Shown: positions 44,597 to 56,353 of the stretch, in pieces
How positions within the stretch are numbered: the stretch's first letter is position 1
Layout: the number at the start of each line of letters is the position of its first letter
Origin: Senecio squalidus
Taxonomy: Eukaryota > Streptophyta > Magnoliopsida > Asterales > Asteraceae
DNA: 64,000 nucleotides
Assembly: GCA_910822075.1 (NCBI GenBank)
Contig: CAJVGC010000508.1
Coordinates: 5,857,751-5,921,750, forward strand
Direction: 5' to 3'
Made by a program: the position numbers and the translations under genes
The notes under the pieces: generated by a model
The model's input: the letters and a program-made list of their open reading frames with translations, nothing else
The model's database searches: none
Told to the model about the DNA's origin: nothing

Positions 44597-47582
44597 ATGG
44601 ACACACTTTTAACTCTAAATCCATTAAAATCCCAAACCCATTTCTTAAAATTCCCAAATTCTCACTCTTTCACTCGAATCACCAGCAAACCTTATATGTT
44701 GTCACCAATTTCTTGCAAAATTTCATCACAAACCAATAAAGATAACACCTCAAAAAACAAGGTTATAGTCCCCGGTGCAGCTCCTTCGTTATCCGAAGAA
44801 GAAAATGGGACGGAAATAGCGCCGAAAACGGTGGAGTTACCGCGAAAAAAGACCGTTGGGATGGCTGTGAAACGGTTGTCGAAAAGGGTTTTGTCGGGTT
44901 TGGCTAACTTGCCTTTGGCTCTTGGTGAAATGTTCACCATTGCTGGTTTGATGGCTTTGGGTATGTAGTTTTTTTGAGTTTGACTTTTTAAGTCATTTAT
45001 GTTACTTTTCGAGTTTGATTTTGATATGGATTTTTTAAATATTTTCTTAAAAATTATTTGTTTATATGAAATAGGATTAGGAATAGTGCAAATTGAGAAA
45101 TGGTTGAGATGGATTTGTAGATAATTTGGGTTTAATTTTTCGTTTGAAACGGAAGAGATTTGACTTCACAAAAGTCAAATAAGACCCTTGTATTGAATTT
45201 TGGGTATGAGTTACTCCTTAGTATAAAAGTCTGCAACTTTAGATGATTTAGTTTTAGGTACTATATACGAATTTGTTACGAAAGTAGCAACGTTTTAAGA
45301 TACCTTTTGACTATCGAGTTATATGGGGCTAACTTTCATCTTTACTATTTGCAGGAACTGCAATAGATCAAGGTGAGGCTCCCGAATACTATTTACAAAA
45401 GTACCCTGAAGATCATCCAATTCTAGGATTCTTTACATCAAAATGGATCCTCACCTTCGGGTTTGACCATATGTTCTCGTCTCCTGTTTTCCTTGGAACT
45501 TTAATTCTGTTGGGAGCATCTCTTATGGCTTGCACGTACACTACTCAAATTCCCATGGTCAAAGTAGCTAGAAGGTAAAATGTTCGATTTTGATGTTACT
45601 ATGAAAACCTTAATTCCATTCGAAGACGATCTATAGAAAATCTTGATATAGAAATTATGCTGCTAGCCACTTAACTCTGAAATGCTTAGGCTCACGCGGA
45701 TTCCTTCCTAAGCTATTGAATATTACCGAAGCATCACTACTTTGAATATCATGTTAATGATATTACTTACTCTCCGTGAATACATTTCCACCTTTTTTTC
45801 TAATCTAAATGGCCTTTTTACTAATTGTTTAACGTGAACCGTTTCACAGATGGTCCTTCATACACTCAGCCAAGACAATTCGAAAACTGGAGTTCTCAGA
45901 TTCTTTGCCCAAAGCCTCAATTCAGGATTTAGGCGTTGTTTTATCAGGAGCTGGTTATGAGGTATGTAAGAAACTGCATAAAAATCTCGTTCTCTTTTTG
46001 TTTTTATTAATAGTCAATTTAGATATTTTGTAATTATTAATTGTTTCTCGTTAGGTTTTTCTGAAAGGACCGACATTATATGCCTTCAAGGGGATGGCGG
46101 GTCGGTTTGCACCAATTGGGGTCCACTTAGCTTTACTCTTGATAATGGGTGGTGGAACTTATACCGCTACCGGAAGTTTTAGAGGTTCTGTAACGGTTCC
46201 ACAGGGATTGAACTTTGTTATGGGAGATGTATTGGGACCAAATGGATTTCTTTCTACTCCTACTGAAGCTTTTAATACCGAGGTTCATGTTAATCGTTTC
46301 TACATGGACTACTACGACAGTGGAGAGGTGAGTATTGTTTTTTCCAAAGGTGGCAAAATGGGTGGGTCGGGAGTTTGGGTAATGGGTAAACCCCGGGTTC
46401 CTTTACTCTTGATAATTTGTTGTGTTTAATTGGTTTCTGTTATGTTAAAGGTTTCACAATTCCACACCGATCTTTCATTGTTCGATATTGATGGGAAGGA
46501 AGTCATGAGGAAAACAATAAGTGTAAATGATCCTTTACGATACGAAGGAGTTACAATATATCAAACAGATTGGAGCATTTCCGCACTTCAAATACTTAGA
46601 AACGATGAAGGTCCTTTTAATTTAGCCGTTGCTCCATTGACTGTTAATGGTGATAAGAAGCTATATGGAAGTTTTCTTCCGGTTGGAAATTCCGATTCGT
46701 CAAATGTTAAGGGAATGTAAGATTTGAGCTTTATACTTTATAACAGAATTACAAAAGTATTAACAGAATTGCTTAAGTATATTAATATTATAATTTTATG
46801 TTAATAAATGTTTTACGGCGTTTTGACCCGTTAACTCGTTCACCCATTTAACCCATTTCATTTTTTATCTGATCTTCTACATTTTTTGGAACAGATCAAT
46901 GCTTCTCCGTGATCTTCAATCGGTTGTGTTGTATGATCAAGAAGGGAAATTTGCAGGGGTTCGTAGGCCTAACTCTAAGCTTCCAATTGAAATCGATGGT
47001 ACGAAAATCGAAATAGTAGATGCGATTGGTAGTAGTGGTCTTGATATGAAGGTAAAGTTGTGCAAGTTTAGCTTTCGGTAATTTAATGTTGACTTTTACA
47101 TTTTCTAATGAGAAAAACTTTTGTCTGCATAGACTGATCCTGGCGTGCCGATTGTTTATGCTGGTTTTGGTGCGTTAATGCTTACAACTTGCATTAGTTA
47201 TCTATCACACACGCAGGTAAGTATCAGAATCATATGTCAGAAAACACATTTCAGTTTCGACTATTTCTGGGTCGAACAGTACTTTTATCACTTAAAATAG
47301 AGGTTGCAGTTTCAAATAAAAAACTTTAGCTAAACGGGAAACGGCTCAACCCGACCCGACCCATTTCAACTGTTTAAGCAAACTATTTTAAAGCAGATAT
47401 GTTTTGACTCGTTACCCAACCCGCCCATTTTTGTTTGACAGATATGGGCGTTACAAGATGGAACAACTGTGGTAGTTGGAGGAAAAACTAACCGAGCCAA
47501 GATTGAATTTCCGGAAGAAATGAACCGTGTGCTAGATCGAGTCCCAGAAATAAACGAACCTTCTGATGTCGTTTGTGGCTAA
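44597..47582 (+). CDS. CCS1: Cytochrome c biogenesis protein CCS1 (ResB family), chloroplastic
   Basis: Eight exons: 44597-44960, 45355-45574, 45850-45961, 46055-46327, 46451-46716, 46895-47051, 47133-47216, 47442-47582; 1617 nt, 538 aa, phases agree. The start is the ATG at 44597; the Ser/Thr-rich N-terminus (SHSFTRITSKPYMLSPISCK) looks like a plastid transit peptide. ResB features: membrane segments GEMFTIAGLMALGTAID, SPVFLGTLILLGASLMACTY, PIGVHLALLLIMGGGTYTA with a conserved His, and VYAGFGALMLTTCISYLSH, around a large lumenal domain (SLFDIDGKEVMRKTISVND, YEGVTIYQTDWSISALQILR). With CcsA it delivers and attaches haem to c-type cytochromes in the thylakoid lumen (system II), which cytochrome b6f needs. 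The exon 5 splice donor is AAT|GTAAGA. It appears intact. Confidence 0.96.
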
Positions 47583-48149
47583 TTCAAAACCATTATCAGT
47601 TTAAAAAACGAGAAAAAAGAGGATTCTTTATGAGCGGTTTGATTTAGTCAGATACAGAAGTATATATTTATACCAGAGAGCCGTGAAGATTAAATCAGAC
47701 TCTACCAGTTCGATTTAATTCGTTGACTTATAGAAAACTTGACGCTTTGCAGAATGTTGAGTTTGTTGGAGGACTGTAAATAGATGTTTCTGCTACATTT
47801 GGATAGAATGTTACCGAAAACGAGACCCTTATATTAAAGATGGATGTTTTCTCCTACAAAGCTTATTGTGTTGTGATCGGTTTATCATCTAAATCAACAT
47901 ACGATTTGATACAACTATTTGTCAAATAACTACTTTATAACGATTTGCATATCCCAACTCACAAAATGAATCGATGAGTGGTATACAAAAGGAACATTAC
48001 GAACCAAACGAGGTTTATATAAACCTTCTCCATATCCATAGCAAAACTCAAACTTACACCTGTAATAACAATATAACATTACGTTAAGCAATCAAAAACC
48101 ACCATAAACTCCGTTCAAAAGAATTAAAACCACATGAAAAAGATATAAA
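47583..48149. other. CCS1 3' flank
   Basis: Probably 3' UTR and spacer; no gene seen. Confidence 0.5.
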
Positions 48150-48580
48150 ATCTAACCTGTAAGTTTGCATCGAACACAAACACAATAAGGACAGCTCATC
48201 CATTTCTTGTTCTTAGCAAGATCCATCCCACCATTCTTCAAGCTCTAAAACTCGATACGATATAAATCTGAATGCCATGCAACTTTGCATTGCACACAAA
48301 ACAATAAGGACACTTGTTTTGGAACGATGGATGGACATGATTCAGGTCCGTTTACCCCTTTTAAATTTGGATAGGACATGTTATGACGATAATCATCAGT
48401 TTGATCTTTTCAGCTACGTGTTTGATGATACTGTCTGAATAGAACAAATGAGGAGAATATAGTTGCCTCTTGAAGTTGGAGTTCATCTGCGTATTTCTCC
48501 TCAGATAAAAGAATTATATCATCGTCATCATCCTTATCGTCCATCATGAACAACTGCAAAATAAGAATCATTTTCAATAC
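48150..48580 (-). pseudogene. RBR-type E3 ubiquitin ligase fragment, decayed
   Basis: On the minus strand an N-terminal block reads DDDDIILLSEEKYADELQLQ then EATIFSSF (about 48550-48440), the usual opening of plant RSL1-like RBR ligases. Further on come VAWHSDLYRIEF, an in-frame stop, then LAKNKKWMSCPYC (about 48280-48150), the region joining RING1 and IBR in that family. Between the blocks, most of RING1 is missing, and nothing of the IBR/RING2 end follows. A second short exon-like frame at 48640-48720 (GSRVRVDGTIGEYVQAVLM) may belong to it or to another gene. Confidence 0.65.
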
Positions 48581-49198
48581 GGTAAAGACCAAATCTGTTA
48601 ATCAGACATGCTAATAAGCTACTCTACCATCAAGACAGCTTGGACGTACTCTCCAATGGTTCCATCTACGCGTACACGTGAACCCTTGTAATCTGGGAAT
48701 GTATCAACTTCTGAAAACAAAACATTATTTGATGTAACATTACCTTTTAAGAAAACTAGAAACAGGCGGATCAGGTGGATAGGGTAACTACTCAAAATGG
48801 GCTCGAGTCAAAACAGGTATGATTACAAAAACCATATTATTAAAATAACAATATAATTTCTTTTAAAATAAACAATTTAATAATTTGAATACAACTTAGA
48901 CGATGATTAACCCAAATGATTCATTTTTGTACATTTGACCCGTTATCAGTTAATACATCCCGATTGACCCGTTTCCATATAAATTGTTTAAATTGCCACC
49001 TCTAGAAACTATTACAAAAATGGCACAATTTGTGAAACAGGGGAAGATGATTAAGATGCTTACACAAATTTGTCATGCAATGTTTCAATCTCGGATGATC
49101 AGGGAATCTGGTGACAAGCCTCAAAGGAGAACGTCTATATCTGCCAGAAATTTATTATATAAAAAGCTCAATAATCACTTGAATCCACTACATTCGAT

Positions 49199-51118
49199 TC
49201 AACTTGGAAGTAGCGTGTTTTCAAGCATTTCATTTTCTAAAAGTGTTTTCAAACAATTTTTCTTTGTATGCCGAAAGAACTTCTTAAGCACTTCCTTCAT
49301 CGCATTACTCAACTTTCTTTCAGACAACAAACTCACTAACTTATATGTCGTGCCTGGATTTGCTGAGAAACCAGCTTCAAGCATTTGATCAAGAAATGAA
49401 ACCCATTTTGCATCGTTAAATCGAAGAAATCCACAAATAACTAAATTATAAGTATCACCATCCAACATATGACCTTTACCAATCATGTCTCGGAGCAAAT
49501 GTTTCACGTCTTGCACATTACCATTTTCAAAAAATCCATTAATTATTGCATTATAAGTATGACAATTAGGTTCCAGGTTTCTATCAGCGAGTTTAAGAAA
49601 ACGCTTATAGCCGTGAACCACTTTCCCCGCTTTATACTCACCATCAATAAGGCTAGTTAAAAGAACAATATCAGGATTCATCGTACTATCTTCTATCATT
49701 TTATACATCCCAATAGCCCCGTCTAACCTTTTATTTTTCATCAAAGAATCTATGTAAGCAGTGTAATTGATAATATTCGGATTTATACCACACTTTATAA
49801 TTTTTTCGAAAAGGACAGGCACATCATCGAGGTTTTCATGACACAAACCAAGGATAAGAGGGGTGTAGGTTCGAGTATTAGGGAGAATTCGCTTTTCGTA
49901 CATTTCATCAATGAGATCAAACGCTTTGTCTATTTCATTAATCTTGCAATATCCTTTAATCAAAGCGGAATAACTGATAACACACGGTGCACACCGTTCA
50001 ATCATCGTCTTAAAGATCTTTATAGCTTTATCCATTTCGCCAAGTAAGCAATGCCCGTTTATTAATACAGTGTAAGTTACCGCATTTGGCACACATCCAT
50101 CTCTAATCATTTCATTGAAAAATCTTCTGGCATCCTCCAGAAAACCACTCTTACAGTACCCGTGAATTAACGAAGTGTAAGTAAAAGTATCGGGTTTCCC
50201 GCCGCTTTCCAATAATGATTTGAACTCATTATGTGCTTCATCAAACTTGCCCTTTTTACAGTAATAATCAACTAAAATGCTACAAGTGACGACATCCCTC
50301 GAGATGCCAGTAACTTGCATTTCATTCAACAATTTCTTCACCACTTCCAAGTTATCGGAACTACAATAACCTTTAATCAAGCTATTGAATGTTACAACAT
50401 CGGGAAAAACACCTTTCGAAATCATTACATCATAAAACTCTAACGCTTGAGTAACATCCCCTTGTTTACAAAGGCCGTCAATAATTATATTGTACTCGAT
50501 TGTCTGTGGTTTCCACCTTTCACTATCCTCTAGATTTCTAAGCAAACTAACGGCGCTTTCTAAATCGCCACGTTTACAATAACCGTTCATTATCGTACCA
50601 AAAGTTACTAAAGTTGGTACCAACTCATTGTTCTGAATTTCGGTCAAAAACTCCATCGCACGAGAAGTCTTACAATTAGCACAAAGACCCCTTATTAGGG
50701 TATTAAATATTGCACCATCAGGCTTATAACCGAGCTTAACCATTTTTCCATACACCGAGAACCCTAAATTTACGTTATGTATATGGCAGAGGCAGTTTAT
50801 GGCAATGCTAAACGTGAATTTATTAGGCTTAACGGAAGAGTTTAAGGATAACATGTCATGGTCTATAATCAAAGAGATGGCAGTAGAGTAACCCTTCAGT
50901 TTCGAGATTTTAATCAAAATTTGATTAAGTTTACGAACTGGAGGAACAGGTGTGCTCTCAATCATTCGATTAAAAGTAAACACCGAATCTATTAACTCAT
51001 AGTTCTTTTGAGGATCTATGGATAGGGACAATCGTACTAGAGAATGAAAAGTGGCAATGATCAAATTAGAAGGTATACTAAAACGTATCTGAGGACGAAA
51101 ACATGCAGACTTCCACAT
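49199..51118 (-). CDS. Pentatricopeptide repeat protein, P class, Rf-like (RFL) type
   Basis: Single-exon gene, 639 aa. After an Arg/Ser-rich N-terminus fit for mitochondrial targeting (MWKSACFRPQIRFSIPSN), there are about 14 tandem 35-residue PPR motifs from residue ~95 on, for example KPNKFTFSIAINCLCHIHN, FPDVVTFNSLIKGYCSSDN, KPDTFTYTSLIHGYCKSGF, VPNAVTYTVLINGHCLLGE. The GLC/GYCK signatures and the NRMIESTPVPPVRKLNQIL opening resemble the RFL clade that contains fertility restorers. P-class PPR proteins bind single-stranded organellar RNA, one motif per base, to stabilise, process or cleave transcripts. The target cannot be read safely by eye. No E, DYW or SMR domain. It looks intact. Confidence 0.92.
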   Translation of the reverse strand: MWKSACFRPQIRFSIPSNLIIATFHSLVRLSLSIDPQKNYELIDSVFTFNRMIESTPVPPVRKLNQILIKISKLKGYSTAISLIIDHDMLSLNSSVKPNKFTFSIAINCLCHIHNVNLGFSVYGKMVKLGYKPDGAIFNTLIRGLCANCKTSRAMEFLTEIQNNELVPTLVTFGTIMNGYCKRGDLESAVSLLRNLEDSERWKPQTIEYNIIIDGLCKQGDVTQALEFYDVMISKGVFPDVVTFNSLIKGYCSSDNLEVVKKLLNEMQVTGISRDVVTCSILVDYYCKKGKFDEAHNEFKSLLESGGKPDTFTYTSLIHGYCKSGFLEDARRFFNEMIRDGCVPNAVTYTVLINGHCLLGEMDKAIKIFKTMIERCAPCVISYSALIKGYCKINEIDKAFDLIDEMYEKRILPNTRTYTPLILGLCHENLDDVPVLFEKIIKCGINPNIINYTAYIDSLMKNKRLDGAIGMYKMIEDSTMNPDIVLLTSLIDGEYKAGKVVHGYKRFLKLADRNLEPNCHTYNAIINGFFENGNVQDVKHLLRDMIGKGHMLDGDTYNLVICGFLRFNDAKWVSFLDQMLEAGFSANPGTTYKLVSLLSERKLSNAMKEVLKKFFRHTKKNCLKTLLENEMLENTLLPS

Positions 51119-51711
51119 GATTTAACATCAAACAGCAATCAAAACAGCCTTGAAACTGCAAGAAAGAAAGGTCTGTAATCAGCCGCGAAACAACATTAAG
51201 CAGAACCAAAACTGAATAAAATAAAAAAAAAATATTACAAATACATTCAGAGGCGAAGCCACAATTTTATATTAAAGAGGACCCTTATGTATTATCGAAA
51301 CAACACATAAAACACGGGCTGATTAGAGGGGTCTCGTTATGTATTTTTTGCGTTAAAGCTAAAATGTCTATATAAATTAGGCTCGTTAAGGGATTCTAGT
51401 TACATCTACCGCGTAGATTTCATAACGAAATGTTGTTAAGGGATTCTAGTTACATCTACCGCGTAGATTTCATAACGAAATGTTGATACAAACTTGAGTA
51501 TTTCGACGTAATAAGCAACTTGGCATCAGAGACATTTCATCAAACAGTTGGTGGGCATTCAAAGAAATGCTCAGTATATATCATAAAATGCATAAAAATT
51601 GCCAAATAATACCATATGATCATTCGGGTTCAAAGGCATTTCATCAAACAAACTCAATTTCCCAAAATTAAAGATACCTTGATTAATGCAGAAATAAAAA
51701 TAAATTAGAAT
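51119..51711. other. PPR upstream region with a 50-bp duplication
   Basis: Promoter side of the PPR gene. The 50-bp direct repeat 51385-51434/51435-51484 (core GGGATTCTAGTTACATCTAC) is perfect by eye. No other feature seen. Confidence 0.6.
51385..51484. repeat. Perfect tandem duplication, 2 x 50 bp
   Basis: Two adjacent identical copies. Each contains the palindrome CTACCGCGTAG. Confidence 0.93.
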
Positions 51712-51784
51712 CGCGTCAGGAAGGGGTCGAACCTTCGACTTTCTGCTTAGGAAACAGACGCTCTATCCACTGAGCTACAGACGC
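51712..51784 (-). tRNA. tRNA-Arg(CCT)
   Basis: A 73-nt cloverleaf on the minus strand: acceptor GCGTCTG/CTGACGC (with the single T-T mismatch usual for this plant tRNA), A box TAGCTCAGTGGATAGAGCG, anticodon arm TCTGT-TTCCTAA-GCAGA with anticodon CCT, T arm GAAGG-TTCGACC-CCTTC (B box GGTTCGACC) and discriminator G. No intron. A TTTTT run some 10-15 nt downstream can end Pol III transcription. Confidence 0.96.
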
Positions 51785-52162
51785 TTATATATTTTGTTTA
51801 ACGGTTAAACGGTTAAAGTACAAATAATAAAACATAACCATCTGTATGTATTTCATAGATTATTTTTTGACGGTTTTTAGGTGATTTATTTTTAACTGTT
51901 AGTCTACGTATGCATTTAAAATTTATATTTAATACATGTCAAACTCGATTGACATATTGATGATATACAACGACATTAGAATCTAATAATAGTAATAGTA
52001 ATATTTACTAAAAGGATAATGACGCAGGGATGTTGTAAATGAAAAGAAACCACACCAAATAACAAACGGAATTTCGATAAACCCTAAAAAGGTGTCCATA
52101 CGGAATTAAAGAGAAACTTTTTTTTCATCTTAATTCATTATCAAAACTTATTAAAACCCTAA

Positions 52163-54063
52163 GACTATGCGGAGTGGTAAGAGAGTGTGATTTGTAGGAA
52201 AGAGAGTGTGATTTGTAGGAAAGAGAGTGTGATGATGTGGAGTGATAAAAATGGGTGGAGTGGTTGTGTGTAAGTGATGATGATGTGGAGTGATAGAGGA
52301 AAGAGAGTGATTTTAAAAAGTTGTATATTTATTATTTTTTTTATATAAATGAAAATTAAAAAGTTGTATTTTTATTAAAAAAAAACACACACTACAATTT
52401 ATTAAAAAACATATTATGATTAAACTAAAATACGTTAAAAAAAATACAATTAAAAAAAAAACACTTCAATCTTCAGCGTTGTTTCCTCGGGGCCGGTAAT
52501 ACCAGACATGTTCGATCAAATCGGCTAACAGACTGTGATGGGTATCTTCGTCACGCATGTCAAGTATGTTCTGTTGTTTCTCTTCAAAGCTAATCTGGAC
52601 TTCTGGTTCTGTGGCATTCTCATCATAAGCTTGACAATACGCGAGACCTTTGTCTTCCAAAATCATGTTATGAAGAATTATAGCAGCGTACATCGCGTTT
52701 CTAATTTTTTCTAAACTCCAAGCTCTTGCGGGGTTTTTAATTATATGCCACCTTTTTTTCAACACTTCAAATGCCCGTTCGATGTCCTTTCTTGAAGATT
52801 CCTGGGCTTTTTTAAAATGGTTACGCTTCTCGTTTAATTCGTCTCTTTCCCTGAAAGACTTTATTAACACCGGCCATTTTGGATAAATACCATCAGCGAG
52901 GTAATACCCGTATTTGTAGGTTGTGTCGTTAACAATAAACGACTGATCGGGAGCCGTCCCATTCTCAATGTCGTTGAAAAGCGGTGACTGATCCAAGACA
53001 TTGATGTCATTATTCGCTCCAGCAACCCCAAAAAATGCATGCCATATCCACAAATCAGTAGAGGCCGTAGCTTCTAACATAATGGAAGGGTGATTGTGAT
53101 CACCCCTATGGTATTGACCATGCCAAGCCACAGGACAATTTTCCCACTCCCAATGCATACAATCCAAACTGCCTAGCATACCGGGAAAATTGTGTTTTTC
53201 ATCATGAACCGAAGTAATCTGACGTATGTCACTCCAACTAGGACGGCGTAAATATCTCTTGCCGTATAAAGAAACCACACCTTTTTCGGATATTATTACA
53301 TTTTAAGTAAAAATAAGTTTTAAAGTAAACTAATTAAAAAAGTAAAGGTTAAAAATTTACCTTCGCAAAAGTTGGCAAGGGATTCACGTGAAACTCTTTC
53401 GGACATTTTTAAATATTCGTCCCATATGTCACTACAAGTGCCAAAAGCAAGTTGTCGTATGGCGGAGGTGCATTTCTGAATCGGTGTAAACCCAGGCCTT
53501 CCTCTACAATCAAATTTTTGCCTAAAATAATCAAAATGGTTTTCAAAATCGTGGCATATCCTGAGAAATAGCTCCCTCCTCATTCGAAAACGACGGGTAA
53601 ATTGTTCGTCGGTGTAGGTGCAACCCGGAGAAAAGTAAGATTCCATTAGGAGTGTTTGAGCCGCTTCACGGTTACGTTCCATTACGGTTCTTCTTGTGGT
53701 GATTGGTCTTTGGATGTGTTGTGATGCGTAGTTAACAACCGCCATAATCGTTTCGGCTACAATTGCATCTTCATCAGAACTTGACATTGTATATATATTT
53801 TGTGTGTGTTTTTTGTAATTTGTATATATATTTTGTGTGTGTCTGAGTTTGTTTATATAGGCAAATGGTTTTTTTGCCCATTGTGGTTTCAAAATTGATG
53901 ACCGTTGCACACTTTCTTCCTCAACCACGGCGTGTTTCTGCTCACGCCGTGGCGGAAATTTCACCGATAACGCCCCCACCGGAGTGGAGGTGGGGGGTTA
54001 TTGGGCGTTATCGTCCTATGTGGCGGCGTTATTGGAGGTAATAAAGCCCCACTCCGTTGAGTC
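52163..54063 (-). mobile_element. PIF/Harbinger DNA transposon, 1.9 kb
   Basis: The left end GACTATGCGGAGTGG and the right end CCACTCCGTTGAGTC are imperfect terminal inverted repeats (GACT...CGGAGTGG shared). TAA flanks both sides (52160-52162 and 54064-54066), the target duplication typical of this superfamily. It carries one full transposase gene but no Myb-like second ORF, which Harbinger elements normally need for mobility. A 21-bp tandem repeat (GAGAGTGTGATTTGTAGGAA) lies in the left subterminal region. Confidence 0.92.
52466..53787 (-). CDS. Harbinger transposase (DDE_Tnp_4, HARBI1/ALP1-like)
   Basis: Two exons, 53787-53361 and 53280-52466, with an 80-bp intron (donor GAAG|GTAAAT, acceptor AAAAAG); 1242 nt, 413 aa, open throughout. 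The start MSSSDEDAIVAETIMAVVNY was chosen as the first ATG of the transcript-like frame. The N-terminal half has the helix-turn-helix region (RRELFLRICHDFENHFDYF). The nuclease half shows the three catalytic acids in context: LGSLDCMHW, ANNDINVLDQSP, and RKDIERAFEVLKKRW. It ends with IILHNMILED. It would cut and join element ends at TWA targets. Confidence 0.93.
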
Positions 54064-55636
54064 TAAACCTAAATAACTATATATAACTATAAAATCCTAA
54101 AACATAACTTGAAGAAAAAGACAATTAATTAATATAAAAAGATAGATAATAACAATTAAAATTATCATCTTTAACCCGTTATCTTTTCGAATGATCAAAA
54201 CGTCACTTCATATGTTAACCAAAAAACCGACGACTAAGCCAGAGGAGTTGGAGACCTGAAGACATACCGTATCAGATAACATTTAAATATAAAATGTTAC
54301 ATTTTTGGTATATATGATTGAACATTGACAAACAACTTGAATTTAAAAAGCATCTATCCAATCTTTTATAAAAACATATGGAAGCTTTTCAGAAACCACC
54401 AAAAACTATTGTACAAATCTTTAAAACTTTTGCTTTTAGGTTATTGAAAATGGTCCCTCCATGTACATTTCTTTCTAGATGACTACATGGACTGTTTTTT
54501 TGTTTTAGCTAAACTTCAAAGAGAGTGTTACATATGTGTTCATATCTATGTATTTTGTTTATCTATGTAACCATTAACGAGTTTTTATTAACGAGTTTTT
54601 TCATTGAATCTAATTCATCCGCGTATAAGAGATAAATCGTCTGATAAAGAAAATAAAGGACGATATACATCGATTAAACCACTTACATTCCCTTTGTGCT
54701 TTACATCAAGAGGACTTCTATTTAATAGTATTTTGTCTATGTTAAATGTCTTTAACAGGAAAACGTCTATTGAAAATCGAACCTTACACTCTTGAAAGTT
54801 TTTTTTATGAGAATCTATCCCGTTTCAATTTCATCACCATGCCACTTCTGGCATTGTCATACTTGCTTGGCTAAGAAACATTATTTTATTTAACGTATTG
54901 TGTTAGAGACGAAGCTTTTTATCGCAATATTAAACTAAATACTTAGTTGACAAGTCCTATTGAAAAGTGTACATATTTATGTAAGCATTATTATAAAAAA
55001 GTTCATATCATATAACATGTCTAACTTGATTTATGATTCAATACAATAATTATATGATAGTGATATTCGATATGTTATCATAGACTTTTTACCTACTCTA
55101 TACATACATTTGAGACCCAAATTCAATTGTTTTATTGTACTATATTAACATGATCCAGTGTTACATCAATTTTACTTGATATTTTATATAGTTTGAAAGA
55201 ACACAATATAGCTTATGATGTAACTCCTTTACAAGAAAGGTGTGAAAAATTAACTCATTGTAGTAACTATGAAAGAAATCGAGTCAAGGAAATGTACGAG
55301 GATATACCATTGCGTCATAAATATCGATGGTTTCTAGTCAATTTTGTACGTTGGTTTGTGTTACATGTGTTTGTGGTCCATTCATGTTGCGAAGAGCACA
55401 TGAAACATTTCCCTTTAAAGGGTCGTAATCGAGACATCATAATGTGGGTCATTCACGTGAAGTGTTCATATTGATCGGAGATTTTTTTTTTTTGGAAAAT
55501 GCTAAAAATAGCTCATAATGTTATGATTAAGAGTGAATTTACGATTAATATATAAGTCAATAATCATCTCTAGAAGTTGGTTTTTTTTTTTTTTTCTAGT
55601 AGTTTTTGAATTTATTTTTTCAACGGTTAAAGTACA
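54064..55636. other. Intergenic, no supported gene
   Basis: AT-rich. A short frame near 55193-55474 (KEHNIAYDVTPLQERCEK...) has no recognisable family. Confidence 0.5.
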
Positions 55637-55872
55637 ATGAATGTGTTTGGTATGAGGCTTTTAGGGGTTATAAGATTTTTCCTTTAGATAAAACCTTGTT
55701 TGATAACGAGAGCTACAAGCTTCAAGCTTTTAATTTGAAAGAAAATGTGTCAAATTAAAAGCCATTAAAAGAGTTTGAGGTTTTAAGAGAATAAAAGTCT
55801 CGAAATAAAAGTTTCAGCTTTCAGCTATAATTTATATATACAGCTTTTAGCCTCCATTGACGTCAAACACAC
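55637..55872. mobile_element. Probable degraded MITE
   Basis: Ends GTGTTTGGTATGAGGCTTTTAG and CTTTTAGCCTCCATTGACGTC...AAACACACC are imperfect inverted repeats enclosing about 235 bp of AT-rich, self-complementary sequence. Confidence 0.45.
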
Positions 55873-56353
55873 CCAATTACTTTCTGTATAAATTTTGATA
55901 TTTAACCATAATCCCAAATACTATGATTAGCATATTTTTATTTTATTTTTGTTATTTTTATCTTATAATAATCTAAGTTAGAAAATAAATATAACATAGT
56001 CCTAAGACTTCTAATTAACAATTATTAATTTTTAGATGATTTCTCTTTTTATTAATCATGACCATCAATCACCATTTATCTTTAAATGATTATTACCCAA
56101 TGGGAATATGCTATTCTTAACTACCATAACGACCAGCCAAAATATTACAATATAACCCCCTACACTTTCTTATATCTCCATTTCAAGCCCTTATCACTTA
56201 TTTTTTGAAAATAAATAATCATACAATAAACATTGAGAAAAAAGGTGACCCTCTAACACCAACCCACATCCACAATTCTCTCCACCATTTCAATCATTTT
56301 CTTATACAAATTTATGTTTTCTTTGATTTTTCCGGTTGAATTCTCACCTTGAA
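55873..56353. promoter_or_regulatory. Upstream region of the glutaredoxin-like gene
   Basis: AT-rich, with CT-rich leader-like sequence (ACAATTCTCTCCACCATTTC) shortly before the start codon. No specific motif is claimed. Confidence 0.35.

Noticed and set aside
48984..49388. 134-aa plus-strand frame overlapping the PPR gene
   Set aside because: Mostly the antisense of the PPR coding region; no independent support.
55193..55474. 93-aa frame KEHNIAYDVTPLQERCEK...
   Set aside because: Looks somewhat protein-like but has no family I recognise and no start or splice support; not called.
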